Shown: positions 46,785-55,241, counted from the stretch's first letter. The stretch is DNA of 64,000 nt from Planctomyces sp. (GCA_019636235.1 JAHBXW010000004.1:248001-312000); one strand, 5' to 3'. Numbers and translations: made by a program. Notes: generated by a model from the letters alone, not told the origin.

Positions 46785-47068
46785 GCGCGGCGTGACACTT
46801 CCCGATGCAAGTGCGATGGTGCAGGTTGACCGCGCATTCTGGGCCATCGTCGAGGGGGGGTAAAGCCGCAGGGCGGCGATTCCCCGCGCCAACGCGAGAA
46901 GGTCGAGCGACGAGCCTCAGCGGCTCCAGAGTGCGGTCGACGGACGAGCCCGACGGGCGCGTCCGAGACCCACCTTCATGGGGCGCGGTGGTCCAACGCC
47001 AGAGACCGCACGCCCCCAGGGCTTCCCTCGCTGCGCTCGGTCCAGCCGTCGGCGACACGGCCGATCTC

Positions 47069-48409
47069 TCAGTCCGCCGCGAGCAACCCGGTTGCGAACG
47101 GCGCCTCGTCCCCCAACAACTCCTCCAGCCGCAACAACTGGTTGTACTTCGCCAGCCGTTCGCTGCGCGCGACCGAGCCGATCTTGATCTGACCCGCCCC
47201 TGTCGCCACCGCCAGATCGGCGATCGTCGTGTCCTCCGTCTCCCCGCTCCGCGCCGACACCACCGGTCGATAACCGGCGTCCAGCGCCAGCCGCATCGTC
47301 TCCAGCGTCTCCGTCAGCGTCCCGATCTGATTGAGCTTGATCAGCACGCTGTTCGCGACGCCGCGATCCATCCCCATCCGCAGCCGCCGCGGATTCGTGA
47401 CGAACAGGTCATCGCCGATCAGCTGCAGCCGGTCGCCGAAGCGCTCCGTGGCCAGCCGCCAGCCCTCCCAGTCGTCCTCGTGCAGCGGGTCTTCGAGGCT
47501 CACGATCGGATACCGCCGGGTCCAATCGTCTAGCACGTCGACAAGTTCCGCGGCCGACAGGTCGGAGTGCTGTCCCTCGCCGAGCCGGTAGCGGCCGTCG
47601 CGGAAGAACTGCGTCGAGGCGACATCCAATGCGATCGCCACGTCCCGCCCCGGCCTGCGACTGGTTCGGGCGATCCCCTGCATCACAATGTCCAGCGCCT
47701 GCTCGTGGCTGGGGAGCTTCGGACCATATCCCCCTTCATCGCCGACCAGCACCCCTTCGAATCCCGCCGACGTCAATTCGGACGACACTGCGAAGTATGT
47801 CTCAACGATCGCATCGAACGCGTCGCGATACGTCGCGGCCCCGACGGGAATGATCAGAAAGTCCTGGATCCGCAGGTTTCCGCCCGCATGCCGGCCCCCG
47901 GAAATCATGTTCACCATCGGCATCGGCAGCCGCATCCGCTCGCCCAGGCCAGCCGTGGCCTGCGTTGAGCCGCCCGACGCCGGCGCGAAGGTTCGCCAGA
48001 ACCGGTGCAGCCCCTGGACGAGGGGTTCCCCCATCGCGGCCGCGGAGGCGTGCGCCACAGCGAGCGAGACTCCCAGAATCGCATTCGCCCCCAGCCGCGA
48101 CTTGTCCGCAGTGCCGTCCAACTCGATCAGTTTCGCATCGATGGCCCGCTGGTCGGACACGTCCATGCCCCGCAGCGCCGGGCCGATCGTTTCGACGACG
48201 TTGCGGACAGCCTCGCGAACGCCCATTCCGCCGAGGCGGGGCGAACCGCGGTCGCGGAGTTCGAGCGCCTCATGTCGTCCGGTGCTGGCGCCGCTGGGGA
48301 CCATCGCCCGTCCCAGTGCGCCCCCGCGGCAACGGACGTCCGCCTCGACCGTCGGCCGGCCGCGACTGTCGAAGACCTCGCGGGCGTGAACAGCGGCGAT
48401 CTCAATCAT
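47069..48409 (-). CDS. Divergent enolase-family protein lacking the catalytic His
   Basis: 446 residues aligned by eye to bacterial enolases over the whole length. Retained: PSGASTGRHEALELRD loop (38-53), His174 (GGRHAGG), Glu225 (VGDEGGYGP), metal ligands Asp262, Glu306 and Asp333, Lys358 (IKLNQIG) and Lys409 (GQIKIG). Altered: the Glu equivalent to yeast E168 is Asp183 (IQDFLI) and the His equivalent to yeast H373 is Ala386 (VVSARSGETED). Normal 2-phosphoglycerate dehydration is therefore doubtful; a related phosphorylated substrate is more likely. A 15-residue Gly/Thr insert sits near 143-158. Start at 48409 has GAGGT 6 bases upstream. It follows an APH-type kinase gene by 41 bases. Confidence 0.85.
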   Translation of the reverse strand: MIEIAAVHAREVFDSRGRPTVEADVRCRGGALGRAMVPSGASTGRHEALELRDRGSPRLGGMGVREAVRNVVETIGPALRGMDVSDQRAIDAKLIELDGTADKSRLGANAILGVSLAVAHASAAAMGEPLVQGLHRFWRTFAPASGGSTQATAGLGERMRLPMPMVNMISGGRHAGGNLRIQDFLIIPVGAATYRDAFDAIVETYFAVSSELTSAGFEGVLVGDEGGYGPKLPSHEQALDIVMQGIARTSRRPGRDVAIALDVASTQFFRDGRYRLGEGQHSDLSAAELVDVLDDWTRRYPIVSLEDPLHEDDWEGWRLATERFGDRLQLIGDDLFVTNPRRLRMGMDRGVANSVLIKLNQIGTLTETLETMRLALDAGYRPVVSARSGETEDTTIADLAVATGAGQIKIGSVARSERLAKYNQLLRLEELLGDEAPFATGLLAAD

Positions 48410-48450
48410 CGGGCGACCTCGCACAGCGAAACCAATGACATGTCGGCGTC

Positions 48451-49479
48451 TCAGCCACGGCCATCCGCGCCGCGAAAGGCCGATTGCCAGGCCGCCACGA
48501 ATGCCGACCAGCGGTCGACCGGCTCCAGCAGCAGCGGGCCGGCGATGGCGCGCACAGTCTGCTGTTCGTCCGACGAGAGATAGTCGACCGGGCTCTTGCC
48601 GTCGACCCGCGCGATCAGGCAGGCCGCAAGGTGCCGCATCGCGCGGGCCTCGACGTCCGCAATCGCCTCGCGACCGCCGCCGGCGTCCGCATACGTCGAC
48701 CAGAACTCATCCGCGCCCGCGAGCAGCGCCGGCCGCAGCGGCGGAACATGCAGCGATTTGAGTACGAGATGCGTCAGGAAGAAGCCCAGATCAAACGCGG
48801 GATCGCCGAGATGGGCTGTTTCGAAGTCGATCACGAGAAACGAGTCGTCGAACAGCAGAATGTTCTTGGGGCTGAAGTCCGCGAGGGTGAGACAGACCGG
48901 ATGGGCGAGCGTGTCGGCGATGAGATCTTCGAGCGCGCTCCGCCAGGCCGGCCGCCGGGCCGCGGTCCAGCGATAATAGGGGTCGAGCCGCAGCTCGTCG
49001 AAGACTTCCCGGTCGTGCAGTTCGGCGGGGAGAACGCCGGGGTCCCGCGTGCAGGCATGGATGCCGCCGAGGAACGCTCCCAGCCGCGCGAGCAGTCCGT
49101 CCGCGAGGCTCCCTGCCAGAAGTTCCTGTTTGAAGACCGCATGCTCGCGGGACGCGGCCGTCATGGCGAAGGCGAAGTTGTCGCGGTCCTCGTCGAGGAT
49201 GTCGGGGACGGTTCCGGAGGGTGCGATCCGGGCGATCGTGTGGATCGCGAGAACTTCGCGCCAGACGCGATCGAGGCGGCTCCTCCAGTCGGCCTGGACG
49301 CGGAGCCGCTCCCGGGCCTGCTTGAGGACGATGTCGAAGCCATGGCCCGGGCGGGAGATGCGCAGCACGATATTGGAGACGCCGCCGGCGAGCCATTCGA
49401 CGTCCAGGGAGGCGTGCGGGGGGAACCAGCCGCGTTCAAGGGCGTAAGCGGCGGCGTTGGATTCGTTGATTTCGACCAT
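48451..49479 (-). CDS. APH-family small-molecule phosphotransferase
   Basis: 342 residues with the aminoglycoside-phosphotransferase/choline-kinase fold. Lys53 (IVLKQAR) fits the ATP-binding lysine; the catalytic loop ADFSPKNILLF has Asp201 and Asn206, though the His usual before this Asp is replaced (LTLADFSPKN); VIDFETAHLGDP supplies Asp218. The family phosphorylates hydroxyls of sugars, choline, methylthioribose or antibiotics. Immediately downstream (41 bases) is the divergent enolase-family gene, suggesting the kinase makes the phosphorylated compound that the enolase-like protein then dehydrates. The ATG at 49479 has no obvious ribosome-binding site. Resistance function is possible but less likely in this context. 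Confidence 0.8.
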   Translation of the reverse strand: MVEINESNAAAYALERGWFPPHASLDVEWLAGGVSNIVLRISRPGHGFDIVLKQARERLRVQADWRSRLDRVWREVLAIHTIARIAPSGTVPDILDEDRDNFAFAMTAASREHAVFKQELLAGSLADGLLARLGAFLGGIHACTRDPGVLPAELHDREVFDELRLDPYYRWTAARRPAWRSALEDLIADTLAHPVCLTLADFSPKNILLFDDSFLVIDFETAHLGDPAFDLGFFLTHLVLKSLHVPPLRPALLAGADEFWSTYADAGGGREAIADVEARAMRHLAACLIARVDGKSPVDYLSSDEQQTVRAIAGPLLLEPVDRWSAFVAAWQSAFRGADGRG

Positions 49480-49542
49480 GCGGCTCTGTCGCGCGGCGAC
49501 GGTCCTGCGGCATGCACGGGGGCGTGGCGGCTCGATTCAGCC

Positions 49543-49556
49543 AAAACCGCCGGTTT
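49543..49556. promoter_or_regulatory. Palindrome AAAACCGCCGGTTT upstream of Gly-rich protein gene
   Basis: AAACCG and CGGTTT flank a single C, forming a 13-base palindrome centred near 49550, 15 bases before a candidate promoter. The 13-base core AAAACCGCCGGTT recurs at 10464-10476, upstream of the secreted toroid gene. Possible operator shared by genes for exported proteins; only two copies are seen. Confidence 0.3.
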
Positions 49557-49570
49557 CGGCAAAGAGGTGA

Positions 49571-49600
49571 TTGAATCGCGTTTTCGTGGAACGATAGCAT
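49571..49600 (+). promoter_or_regulatory. Candidate promoter for Gly/Met-rich protein
   Basis: TTGAAT at 49571-49576 (four of six matches to TTGACA) and TAGCAT at 49595-49600 (four of six to TATAAT) are separated by 18 bases. The segment is AT-rich for this genome and lies 125 bases before the ATG at 49725. Moderate support. Confidence 0.35.
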
Positions 49601-49724
49601 AGTCACTGGCAGACTCCGGTCCGATCGGGTTCCGCCTGCGCACCGAGGGAAGGGGCAGTTCGAAGCTGCGTCCCGCGGTCAGGCGTTCAAGTCTGCCGGC
49701 CCCCAATCTGCGAGGGATTCGACC

Positions 49725-50624
49725 ATGGTGCTCGCGTCACGCCGCACGTTTCTCATGTTGGGTGTGGTCGCTGCCTGCTCGGGAGCGATGTTGGCCGCCG
49801 TCGCTGGCGAGCCCCGACGCCCGATCACCAAGCTCACGTACGATCCGAGCCTGCCGAAGGTGGAACTCTTCGACGGCCTCGATGAGGGCACGTTCGACGC
49901 CCGCATGGTCGCCAAGGACCAGTTCGGCGGATTCGTGGTGATCACGAACAAGTCGGACGCGCCGCTGTCCGTCCAGCTCCCGGACGCCATCGTCGGCGTG
50001 CAGGTCTTCCCGCAGATGATGGGCGGCGGCATGGGCGGCATGGGGATGGGCGGCGGAGGCATGGGTGGAATGGGAGGCATGGGCGGCGGCATGGGCGGTC
50101 AGGCCATGGGCGGTGGCATGGGTGGCATGGGTGGAGGCATGGGCGGAATGGGAGGAATGGGTGGAATGGGAGGCATGGGAGGCGGCGGCGGGTTCTTCTC
50201 GATCCCCGCTGACAAGTCCATCAAAGTCCCCTTCACCTCCGTCTGCCTCGAACACGGCAAGGCGAATCCCAAGCCTTCAATGACCTACAAGCTCGTCCGT
50301 CCGGAAGAGTTCTCCGAGAAGCCCGAGCTGCATGAACTTTTGAAGCTGATCGCCACCGGAAAGCTGGACCGCGGAGCCGCTCAGGCCGCCGCCTGGCACC
50401 TGACGGACGACATGAACTGGCAGCAGCTGGCCAGCGAGAAGTGGGACCGGCTCGGCATGCCCGACACGCCCTATTTCTCCCAGGCGCAGCTCCTCGCCGC
50501 GCAGTCGATCGTTTCGAACGTCCAGGCGAAGGTTCGCGACGCCGAGAAGGCGAATCCCAAGAGCGATGAGGAATCGCGGCCGGTCCGCGGCAGCCGGTAC
50601 TCGGCTCGCACCGTTTCCCGCTGA
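49725..50624 (+). CDS. Exported Gly/Met-repeat protein, unknown function
   Basis: 299 residues. A twin-arginine-like or Sec signal (SRRTFLMLGVVAACSGAMLAAVAG, 5-28) opens the protein. Residues about 30-95 form a beta-type domain (FGGFVVITNKSDAPLSVQLP). Residues about 97-152 consist of Gly-Gly-Met repeats with little else, and FFSIPADKSIKVPFTSVCLEHGK resumes a folded domain, ending in a helical basic tail. The Met-rich repeat could bind Cu+ or form flexible loops, but that is speculation. It has its own candidate promoter and a Rho-independent terminator (50677-50701), so it is a single-gene unit. No named family is recognised. Confidence 0.75.
   Translation: MVLASRRTFLMLGVVAACSGAMLAAVAGEPRRPITKLTYDPSLPKVELFDGLDEGTFDARMVAKDQFGGFVVITNKSDAPLSVQLPDAIVGVQVFPQMMGGGMGGMGMGGGGMGGMGGMGGGMGGQAMGGGMGGMGGGMGGMGGMGGMGGMGGGGGFFSIPADKSIKVPFTSVCLEHGKANPKPSMTYKLVRPEEFSEKPELHELLKLIATGKLDRGAAQAAAWHLTDDMNWQQLASEKWDRLGMPDTPYFSQAQLLAAQSIVSNVQAKVRDAEKANPKSDEESRPVRGSRYSARTVSR
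50014..50192 (+). repeat. GGM-coding minisatellite-like repeat
   Basis: About 180 bases built from near-copies of GGCATG/GGAATG units (6- and 9-base periods) encode the Gly-Gly-Met stretch of the exported protein. Copies differ only by single bases, so slippage could change the repeat number without shifting frame. The reverse strand reads as a His/Ala/Ser-rich ORF, which is a compositional artefact. Confidence 0.8.
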
Positions 50625-50676
50625 TTGAACGGGTCGCCGCCAACGCGGCTGACCGAATGAAACTCCGACATCCGCG

Positions 50677-50701
50677 CGCCCGACAGAGAACCTGTCGGGC
50701 G
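50677..50701 (+). terminator. Rho-independent terminator
   Basis: CGCCCGACAG at 50677-50686 pairs perfectly over 10 bases with CTGTCGGGCG at 50692-50701 around an AGAAC loop, followed by TGTTTCATT. It lies 53 bases after the stop of the Gly/Met-rich gene. The clearest intrinsic terminator in the window. Confidence 0.75.
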
Positions 50702-50896
50702 TGTTTCATTGTCCGCGGCTTCGTCCGGTGACTGGACAACGTCGCCGCTGCATCGGCAGACTTTCGCCGTCCCCGGTCGCCTGCGGCGTATTGATCGTTC
50801 CGGCCCGCGCCCCTTTGGCCCGCGCTGCTTCGGACCGTGTCGCACTTTTCGCGATCGCCCGCAGGGCCGCGGCGACAGACCTCGCGGAGTTCGCAG

Positions 50897-51649
50897 ATGT
50901 CGCATCGGTGGCTGTTCGGCTTGCTGCTCGCGGGCGTCCTTCCGCCGCTCGGATGCGCTCCAACCTCCGCGCCTCCGCCCGAGGGCGCCGCCGTTTCCAG
51001 TTCGCCGTCGACGAACCCAACACAGACCGCCGCCGGCTCAACGGATGCGGCGTCCGCTGCGGACGGGACCTCCGCCGCGCCGGACGACTTTGAGGTCGAA
51101 CCCGGTTTCACGTTGCTGACGCTTGCGGACTTCGAATCGTTCCCCGCGGATTCCCGGGGCTGGAGCATGCGCGGTCCGCTGCTGGTCACGACCGGCAAGC
51201 CGAAGGGCTATATCCACTCGCGCCGCCCGTACGGCAACTTCACGTGGCGGGGAGAATACCGTCTGCTTCCACCGGAAGGCGCTCCGGACGCGGCCCGGCT
51301 GGAGCAGTGCAACACGGGCTTCATGCTGTGCATCGAGGAGCCGCACAAGGTCTGGCCGAAGTCGCTGGAGGTGCAGGGCAAGTGGGTCGAGATGGCGTCG
51401 ATCAAGGGGAACGGCGGCGCGGCGTCGCTGGACGTCGAGGACGACGAGATGGTCAGGCAGGCGGTCCGCAGGCCCGTCGGGGAATGGAATTCGATCGAGG
51501 TGCAGTGCCGCGACGGAGCCGTCGTGGCGTTCCTCAACGACTGGGTCGTGTGCCGCGCGGCCGCCGGCGAACTCCGCGAGGGGCTGATCGGACTGCAGGC
51601 GGAGAATGACGCGGTCGAGTTCCGTCGGCTGCGAATTCGTGAGGACTGA
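50897..51649 (+). CDS. DUF1080-domain lipoprotein
   Basis: 250 residues from the ATG at 50897, which has GCGGAG 7 bases upstream. The signal LFGLLLAGVLPPLGC (6-20) leads to a Cys suited to lipid attachment, then a 45-residue Ser/Thr/Ala-rich linker. The remainder is a DUF1080 (3-keto-disaccharide hydrolase) beta-jellyroll: GYIHSRRPYGNFTWRGEYRL, NTGFMLCIEEPHKVWPKSLEVQ, GEWNSIEVQCRDGAVVAFLNDW and GLIGLQAENDAVEFRRLRI. Members in planctomycetes are numerous and act on sugar derivatives outside the membrane. It converges with the GT2 gene. Confidence 0.8.
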   Translation: MSHRWLFGLLLAGVLPPLGCAPTSAPPPEGAAVSSSPSTNPTQTAAGSTDAASAADGTSAAPDDFEVEPGFTLLTLADFESFPADSRGWSMRGPLLVTTGKPKGYIHSRRPYGNFTWRGEYRLLPPEGAPDAARLEQCNTGFMLCIEEPHKVWPKSLEVQGKWVEMASIKGNGGAASLDVEDDEMVRQAVRRPVGEWNSIEVQCRDGAVVAFLNDWVVCRAAAGELREGLIGLQAENDAVEFRRLRIRED

Positions 51650-51698
51650 AGCGCCTCCGCGGCGCCGCGCGGCATTCGCCCGGACCGCCTGCACGCTG

Positions 51699-52835
51699 TC
51701 AGGCCTTCTGCCAAGTCGCCCGGAAGCGGCCCCGCAACGCGTCCCACAGCGCGGCGCATGTCGCAGCGTTCAAGGCCACGAACATCAGGCACGGGCCGAA
51801 CAGCGTCGACCGTCGGCCCACCTGCTGGTACGCCCAGCCCGTCGCGGCCGCCGCGTAGAAGGACGCCTGCGCCGACAGCAGCACGGCATACAGCGGCTGC
51901 GAAATCAGCGACACATTCAGCGCCAGCGCCGCCGCCAGCAGCGCGGGGGACGCCAGCCGGGCCAGCTTGTGGGAACAGAACTCCCACCAGATCGGATTCC
52001 GCCACGGCAGCAGCCATCGCGGTTGCTGCAGAATCAACTGGGCGCAGCCGGCGATCGTCCGACGCTTGCGGACCCCTTCGCTGGCCGATGACTGCGACGG
52101 CGCATCGAACGCCTCCGCACCGCGCTCCAGCACGCAGCGGAACCCCTGTTCGATCGCCTGCATGGGGATCACGACGTCGTCCAGCAGCGTCTGGGGCGGG
52201 ATCGGCCGGAACAGCTCGCGACGCATTGCGTAGAAAGCGCCGGTCGCTCCCGGCACGGAGCGGAAGCGGCTCTCGTTCGAGCGGATCCACTTCTCGTAGG
52301 TCCAGTAGAACCCGACGCCCGTCGCGGCCGTTGATTCTCCCGGCAGGCTCCGCAGCACCAGCTCCCCGGATGCGACGCCCACGCCGGGATCGCTGAAGTT
52401 CGCAACCAGCTGTTCCAGGGCCGTGGGCGCCAGTTCCTGGCGGGCATCGACAAACACCACGACTTCGCCGCGGCACTGCGGGACAAGATCGTTCAGCACC
52501 GCGGGCTTGCCGCGCCGCTCATCGAACAGCCAGGAGCGGACGCGAAAATCCGGGAACCCGGCGACGACGGTGGCAGTGGCGTCGGTCGAACCATCGGAGC
52601 CGACGAGAACTTCCAGAATCTGGCCGTTGATGGACGATGCGAACAGATTGCGCAGCCGAGCTGCCAGCCGCGGCGCTTCGTTGTACGCGACGAGCACGAT
52701 CGAAACCGCGCCGGCCCAGGGCAGCGGCGGACGTCGCGAAGGCCGGCGGCGGGCCAGCCACCAGACGAGCAGGGGATAACCGGCGTAGATGTACGCCAGC
52801 GCCGCCAGACACAACCAGAACGCGGTTTGAGCCAT
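51699..52835 (-). CDS. Membrane-bound family 2 glycosyltransferase
   Basis: 378 residues. A short N-terminal helix (FWLCLAALAYIYAGYPLLVWWL) is followed by a GT-A domain: VSIVLVAYNEAPRLAARL, GSDGSTDATATVV, FVDARQELAPTAL (the DxD-like position), and the Q/RxxRW region ILQQPRWLLPWR. Two or three hydrophobic helices close the protein (about 300-365). This layout matches processive or lipid-linked GT2 enzymes that use nucleotide sugars at the inner membrane. The product is unknown. The ATG at 52835 is chosen; the frame extends to 52952 with a basic, unconserved tail. No polysaccharide genes adjoin it. Confidence 0.82.
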   Translation of the reverse strand: MAQTAFWLCLAALAYIYAGYPLLVWWLARRRPSRRPPLPWAGAVSIVLVAYNEAPRLAARLRNLFASSINGQILEVLVGSDGSTDATATVVAGFPDFRVRSWLFDERRGKPAVLNDLVPQCRGEVVVFVDARQELAPTALEQLVANFSDPGVGVASGELVLRSLPGESTAATGVGFYWTYEKWIRSNESRFRSVPGATGAFYAMRRELFRPIPPQTLLDDVVIPMQAIEQGFRCVLERGAEAFDAPSQSSASEGVRKRRTIAGCAQLILQQPRWLLPWRNPIWWEFCSHKLARLASPALLAAALALNVSLISQPLYAVLLSAQASFYAAAATGWAYQQVGRRSTLFGPCLMFVALNAATCAALWDALRGRFRATWQKA

Positions 52836-53040
52836 CGGACGGCGACGGTCGGTGGGACGGAACGGGACGGCGGAGACTCGACGCCCCCGCAGGGCCGGAG
52901 GACGCCGGCCTGTCGCAAGGCTACGTCGCCCAGGGGACCATCGCCGCGACATCCGGCTGGACGCGCCCCGCCAGCGGGAGGCCGGTCGTTACAATCGGCA
53001 GGATTGGAACGCGGGCAGGGTTCGAATCCGGGGAACGGCA

Positions 53041-53388
53041 ATGGCGCGCTGCGAGCAGGGCTATCTGTGCGAGGTCTGCGGCGACGAAGTCGAGGACATC
53101 ACGCAGAGCGACCTGTATCTGAGGTACGTCATCGGCGAGGTCGATGCGCGGCGGCTGCTGACCGCGCCGGAACGCCACATCCTGTGCAACCCTGTCCTGG
53201 CGCAGTTCATCGTGGATGCGGCCTTTCCGGCGGTCGACGTTTCCGGGCCGTTCGACAAGCGGGCGCTCGACGCGGAAGACGTGCGGCGGCGCGAGGAGCT
53301 TGTGACCCGCGGCTGGCGACGTCTGCAGGAGGTCCGCGAACTGGGCCTGGCGATCAGCGACTACCCGCTGTCGCGCGCCGTCGAGTGA
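53041..53388 (+). CDS. Small conserved-looking cysteine-containing protein, unknown function
   Basis: 115 residues from the ATG at 53041. Cys4, Cys10 and Cys13 (YLCEVCGDEVED) plus Cys49 could form a zinc site. The rest is helical with charged residues (ALDAEDVRRREELVTRGWRRLQEV). The frame stays open upstream to 52852 but those residues are low-complexity. It starts opposite the divergent glycosyltransferase gene, 205 bases away. I do not recognise a family. Confidence 0.55.
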   Translation: MARCEQGYLCEVCGDEVEDITQSDLYLRYVIGEVDARRLLTAPERHILCNPVLAQFIVDAAFPAVDVSGPFDKRALDAEDVRRREELVTRGWRRLQEVRELGLAISDYPLSRAVE

Positions 53389-53400
53389 GCGCAAGCGGGA

Positions 53401-54381
53401 TCAGAATGTCGGGCCGCCCGGAGTGGCGGAATCGGCGATTCCCGTCATCCGCCGGAACGCCTCGACATCGATCTCGTTGGCGATGAAGCCCACCGAGCCG
53501 TCCCCCTTCAGGAAGTGCGCGCCCCCGGCGTGTGCGCTCGAGAACGACGAGATCACCGTCGTTCCGTTCGGACCGGCCCGCCAGGCTGGGTCGGCGGTCT
53601 GTCCGCTTGTGCCCAGCACCAGCGACGCCGGGCCTTCCAGAATCTCCCTGTCGGGATAGCCTCCGTCGCGATCGACCCCTTCCACCGCGGCGTACCAGGT
53701 GCTGCCCGCCAGCGAGGCGTGCTCGCCGGAATGCGTCTGCCGCCGTTCTCCCAGCATGAACGTCTGGCTGAGGCCGTCGGCGACATCCTCGATCCGGACG
53801 CGGCTGTTGCGAAAGAGCACGCCGGGCGATTCCGGCCGGCCGGGGCAGTCGGTCAGACTGCCGAAGCCGAAGACGCCGACGAAGCTGGAGGCGCTCACCG
53901 AGACGATGCCATGAACGCTGCTGTGGACGACGAACGGCGTGGGATCGTCGTTGGGGCAGTTGAAGGACGGGATCCGCGTGGTGATGCCGGTCGCGTCGCT
54001 GTTGAAGTCGATCGTCGCCGCCATCGCCGATTGATCGAGGTTCGGCAGCAGCAGCGCGCCCCACGCGAACCCGGGCCCGTGTTCGGCGCTGGCGGGGTCG
54101 CCCGGCTGAACGTCGCGAATGACGTATCCCGGAGGGAACACGTCGTGCGTACCGTGGTAGGTGTGCATCGCCACCCCGATCTGCTTCAGGTTGTTCATGC
54201 ACTGCACCCGTCGGGCGGCCTGGCGGGCGGTCTGCATCGCGGGCAACATCAGCCCCAGCATCGCCCCGGCCACCAGCAGCACGATCAGCACTTCAATCTG
54301 CATCATGCCCCGTGCGCGGCGGGCCGGCGGAACGACCGCCGCGAGGGACGCCATGCACGAGTGTCGACGATTGAGACGCAT
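53401..54381 (-). CDS. DUF1559 pseudopilin-like protein
   Basis: 326 residues. The pilin-like helix is GMMQIEVLIVLLVAGAMLGLMLPAMQTARQAARRVQC near 25-61, then the family block MNNLKQIGVAMHTYHGTHDVFPPGY. The C-terminal signature FSSAHAGGAHFLKGDGSVGFIANEID is present. The leader is long (24 residues); an internal ATG (Met10) would shorten it. Unlike the other two DUF1559 genes in the window it has no lipoprotein partner. It ends 12 bases from the convergent 115-residue gene and is divergent from a methyltransferase gene. Confidence 0.85.
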   Translation of the reverse strand: MRLNRRHSCMASLAAVVPPARRARGMMQIEVLIVLLVAGAMLGLMLPAMQTARQAARRVQCMNNLKQIGVAMHTYHGTHDVFPPGYVIRDVQPGDPASAEHGPGFAWGALLLPNLDQSAMAATIDFNSDATGITTRIPSFNCPNDDPTPFVVHSSVHGIVSVSASSFVGVFGFGSLTDCPGRPESPGVLFRNSRVRIEDVADGLSQTFMLGERRQTHSGEHASLAGSTWYAAVEGVDRDGGYPDREILEGPASLVLGTSGQTADPAWRAGPNGTTVISSFSSAHAGGAHFLKGDGSVGFIANEIDVEAFRRMTGIADSATPGGPTF

Positions 54382-54569
54382 GTCTGCCCGTATCCGCGGC
54401 GCGGGACCGAATGACGGCCATCAACCGGCCGCCGGAAGTTCGTCTCTTGCGAGAACAACCCCGCTGCGGCGCCAACGACGGCCTGCACAGTATCATGTTT
54501 ACTCCGATGCCGCCGCCGCTGTTGGCTTTGGATCGCACGAATTCGGACCCCCCAAAAAGGCCCGCGCCG

Positions 54570-55241
54570 ATGCTTCCCCGCACGCTCGAACCTGAAGTCA
54601 TGGACTCCGCGGAAGAGGCGCAGGGGTACGACGCGATGGACCATGACGCGGTGAACCACCGGTTCGTGGACGACTTTCTCGCCGTGCTGGGACCCGCCGC
54701 CGACGATCCCCGAATGTCCGTTCTCGACGTCGGCGCCGGCACGGCGCAAATCCCGATCCGGCTGGCCCGCGCCGCGCCCGCCCTGTCGATCACAGCCATC
54801 GACCTGGCCGCCGAGATGCTCCGCGTCGCCCGCGAAAACGTCGTCCGGGAGCGGCTGGAGGACCGCATCCGGTTGCTGCAGCGGGATGCGAAACGGCTGC
54901 CCGATCCGGACGGGGCCTATGCGTCAGTCATTTCCAACAGCATCGTGCACCACATCCCCGAGCCGGCGGCCGTGTTCCGGGAGATGCGGCGGGTGCTGCG
55001 CCCCGGCGGGGTGTGGTTCGTGCGGGATCTGCTGCGTCCGGACAGTTCAGGCCGCGTGGAGGACCTTGTCGCGGCGTACGCGGGGGAGGCGGACGCGCAT
55101 CAGCGGCGGATGTTCCGGGAGTCGCTGCACGCGGCGTTGACGCTGGCGGAGGTCCGCGGGCTGGCGGGGGAACTGGGACTGCCGCCGGAGTCGGTGACTC
55201 AGACCTCCGATCGACACTGGACGCTGGCGGCGCGGGTGTGA
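54570..55241 (+). CDS. Class I SAM-dependent methyltransferase
   Basis: 223 residues from the ATG at 54570, which gives the start MLPRTLEPEVMDSAEEA shared, as I recall, with other planctomycete members; an open frame to 54411 is not conserved. Motif I is VLDVGAGTAQIPIRLA, followed by ITAIDLAAEML, SNSIVHHIPEP and VLRPGGVWFVRDLLRP, fitting Methyltransf_11/25-type enzymes. The substrate is unknown. It is divergent from the preceding DUF1559 gene and is followed by an AT-rich promoter-like region. Confidence 0.8.
   Translation: MLPRTLEPEVMDSAEEAQGYDAMDHDAVNHRFVDDFLAVLGPAADDPRMSVLDVGAGTAQIPIRLARAAPALSITAIDLAAEMLRVARENVVRERLEDRIRLLQRDAKRLPDPDGAYASVISNSIVHHIPEPAAVFREMRRVLRPGGVWFVRDLLRPDSSGRVEDLVAAYAGEADAHQRRMFRESLHAALTLAEVRGLAGELGLPPESVTQTSDRHWTLAARV

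Noticed and set aside
50014-50192. Possible CRISPR array
   Set aside because: Units are 6-9 bases without spacers and read in frame as protein, so this is a coding low-complexity repeat.
49737-50255. His/Ser/Ala-repeat ORF (HASHSTHA) opposite the Gly/Met protein
   Set aside because: It is the reverse reading of the GGM-coding DNA repeat; the forward gene has a signal peptide, start and terminator.
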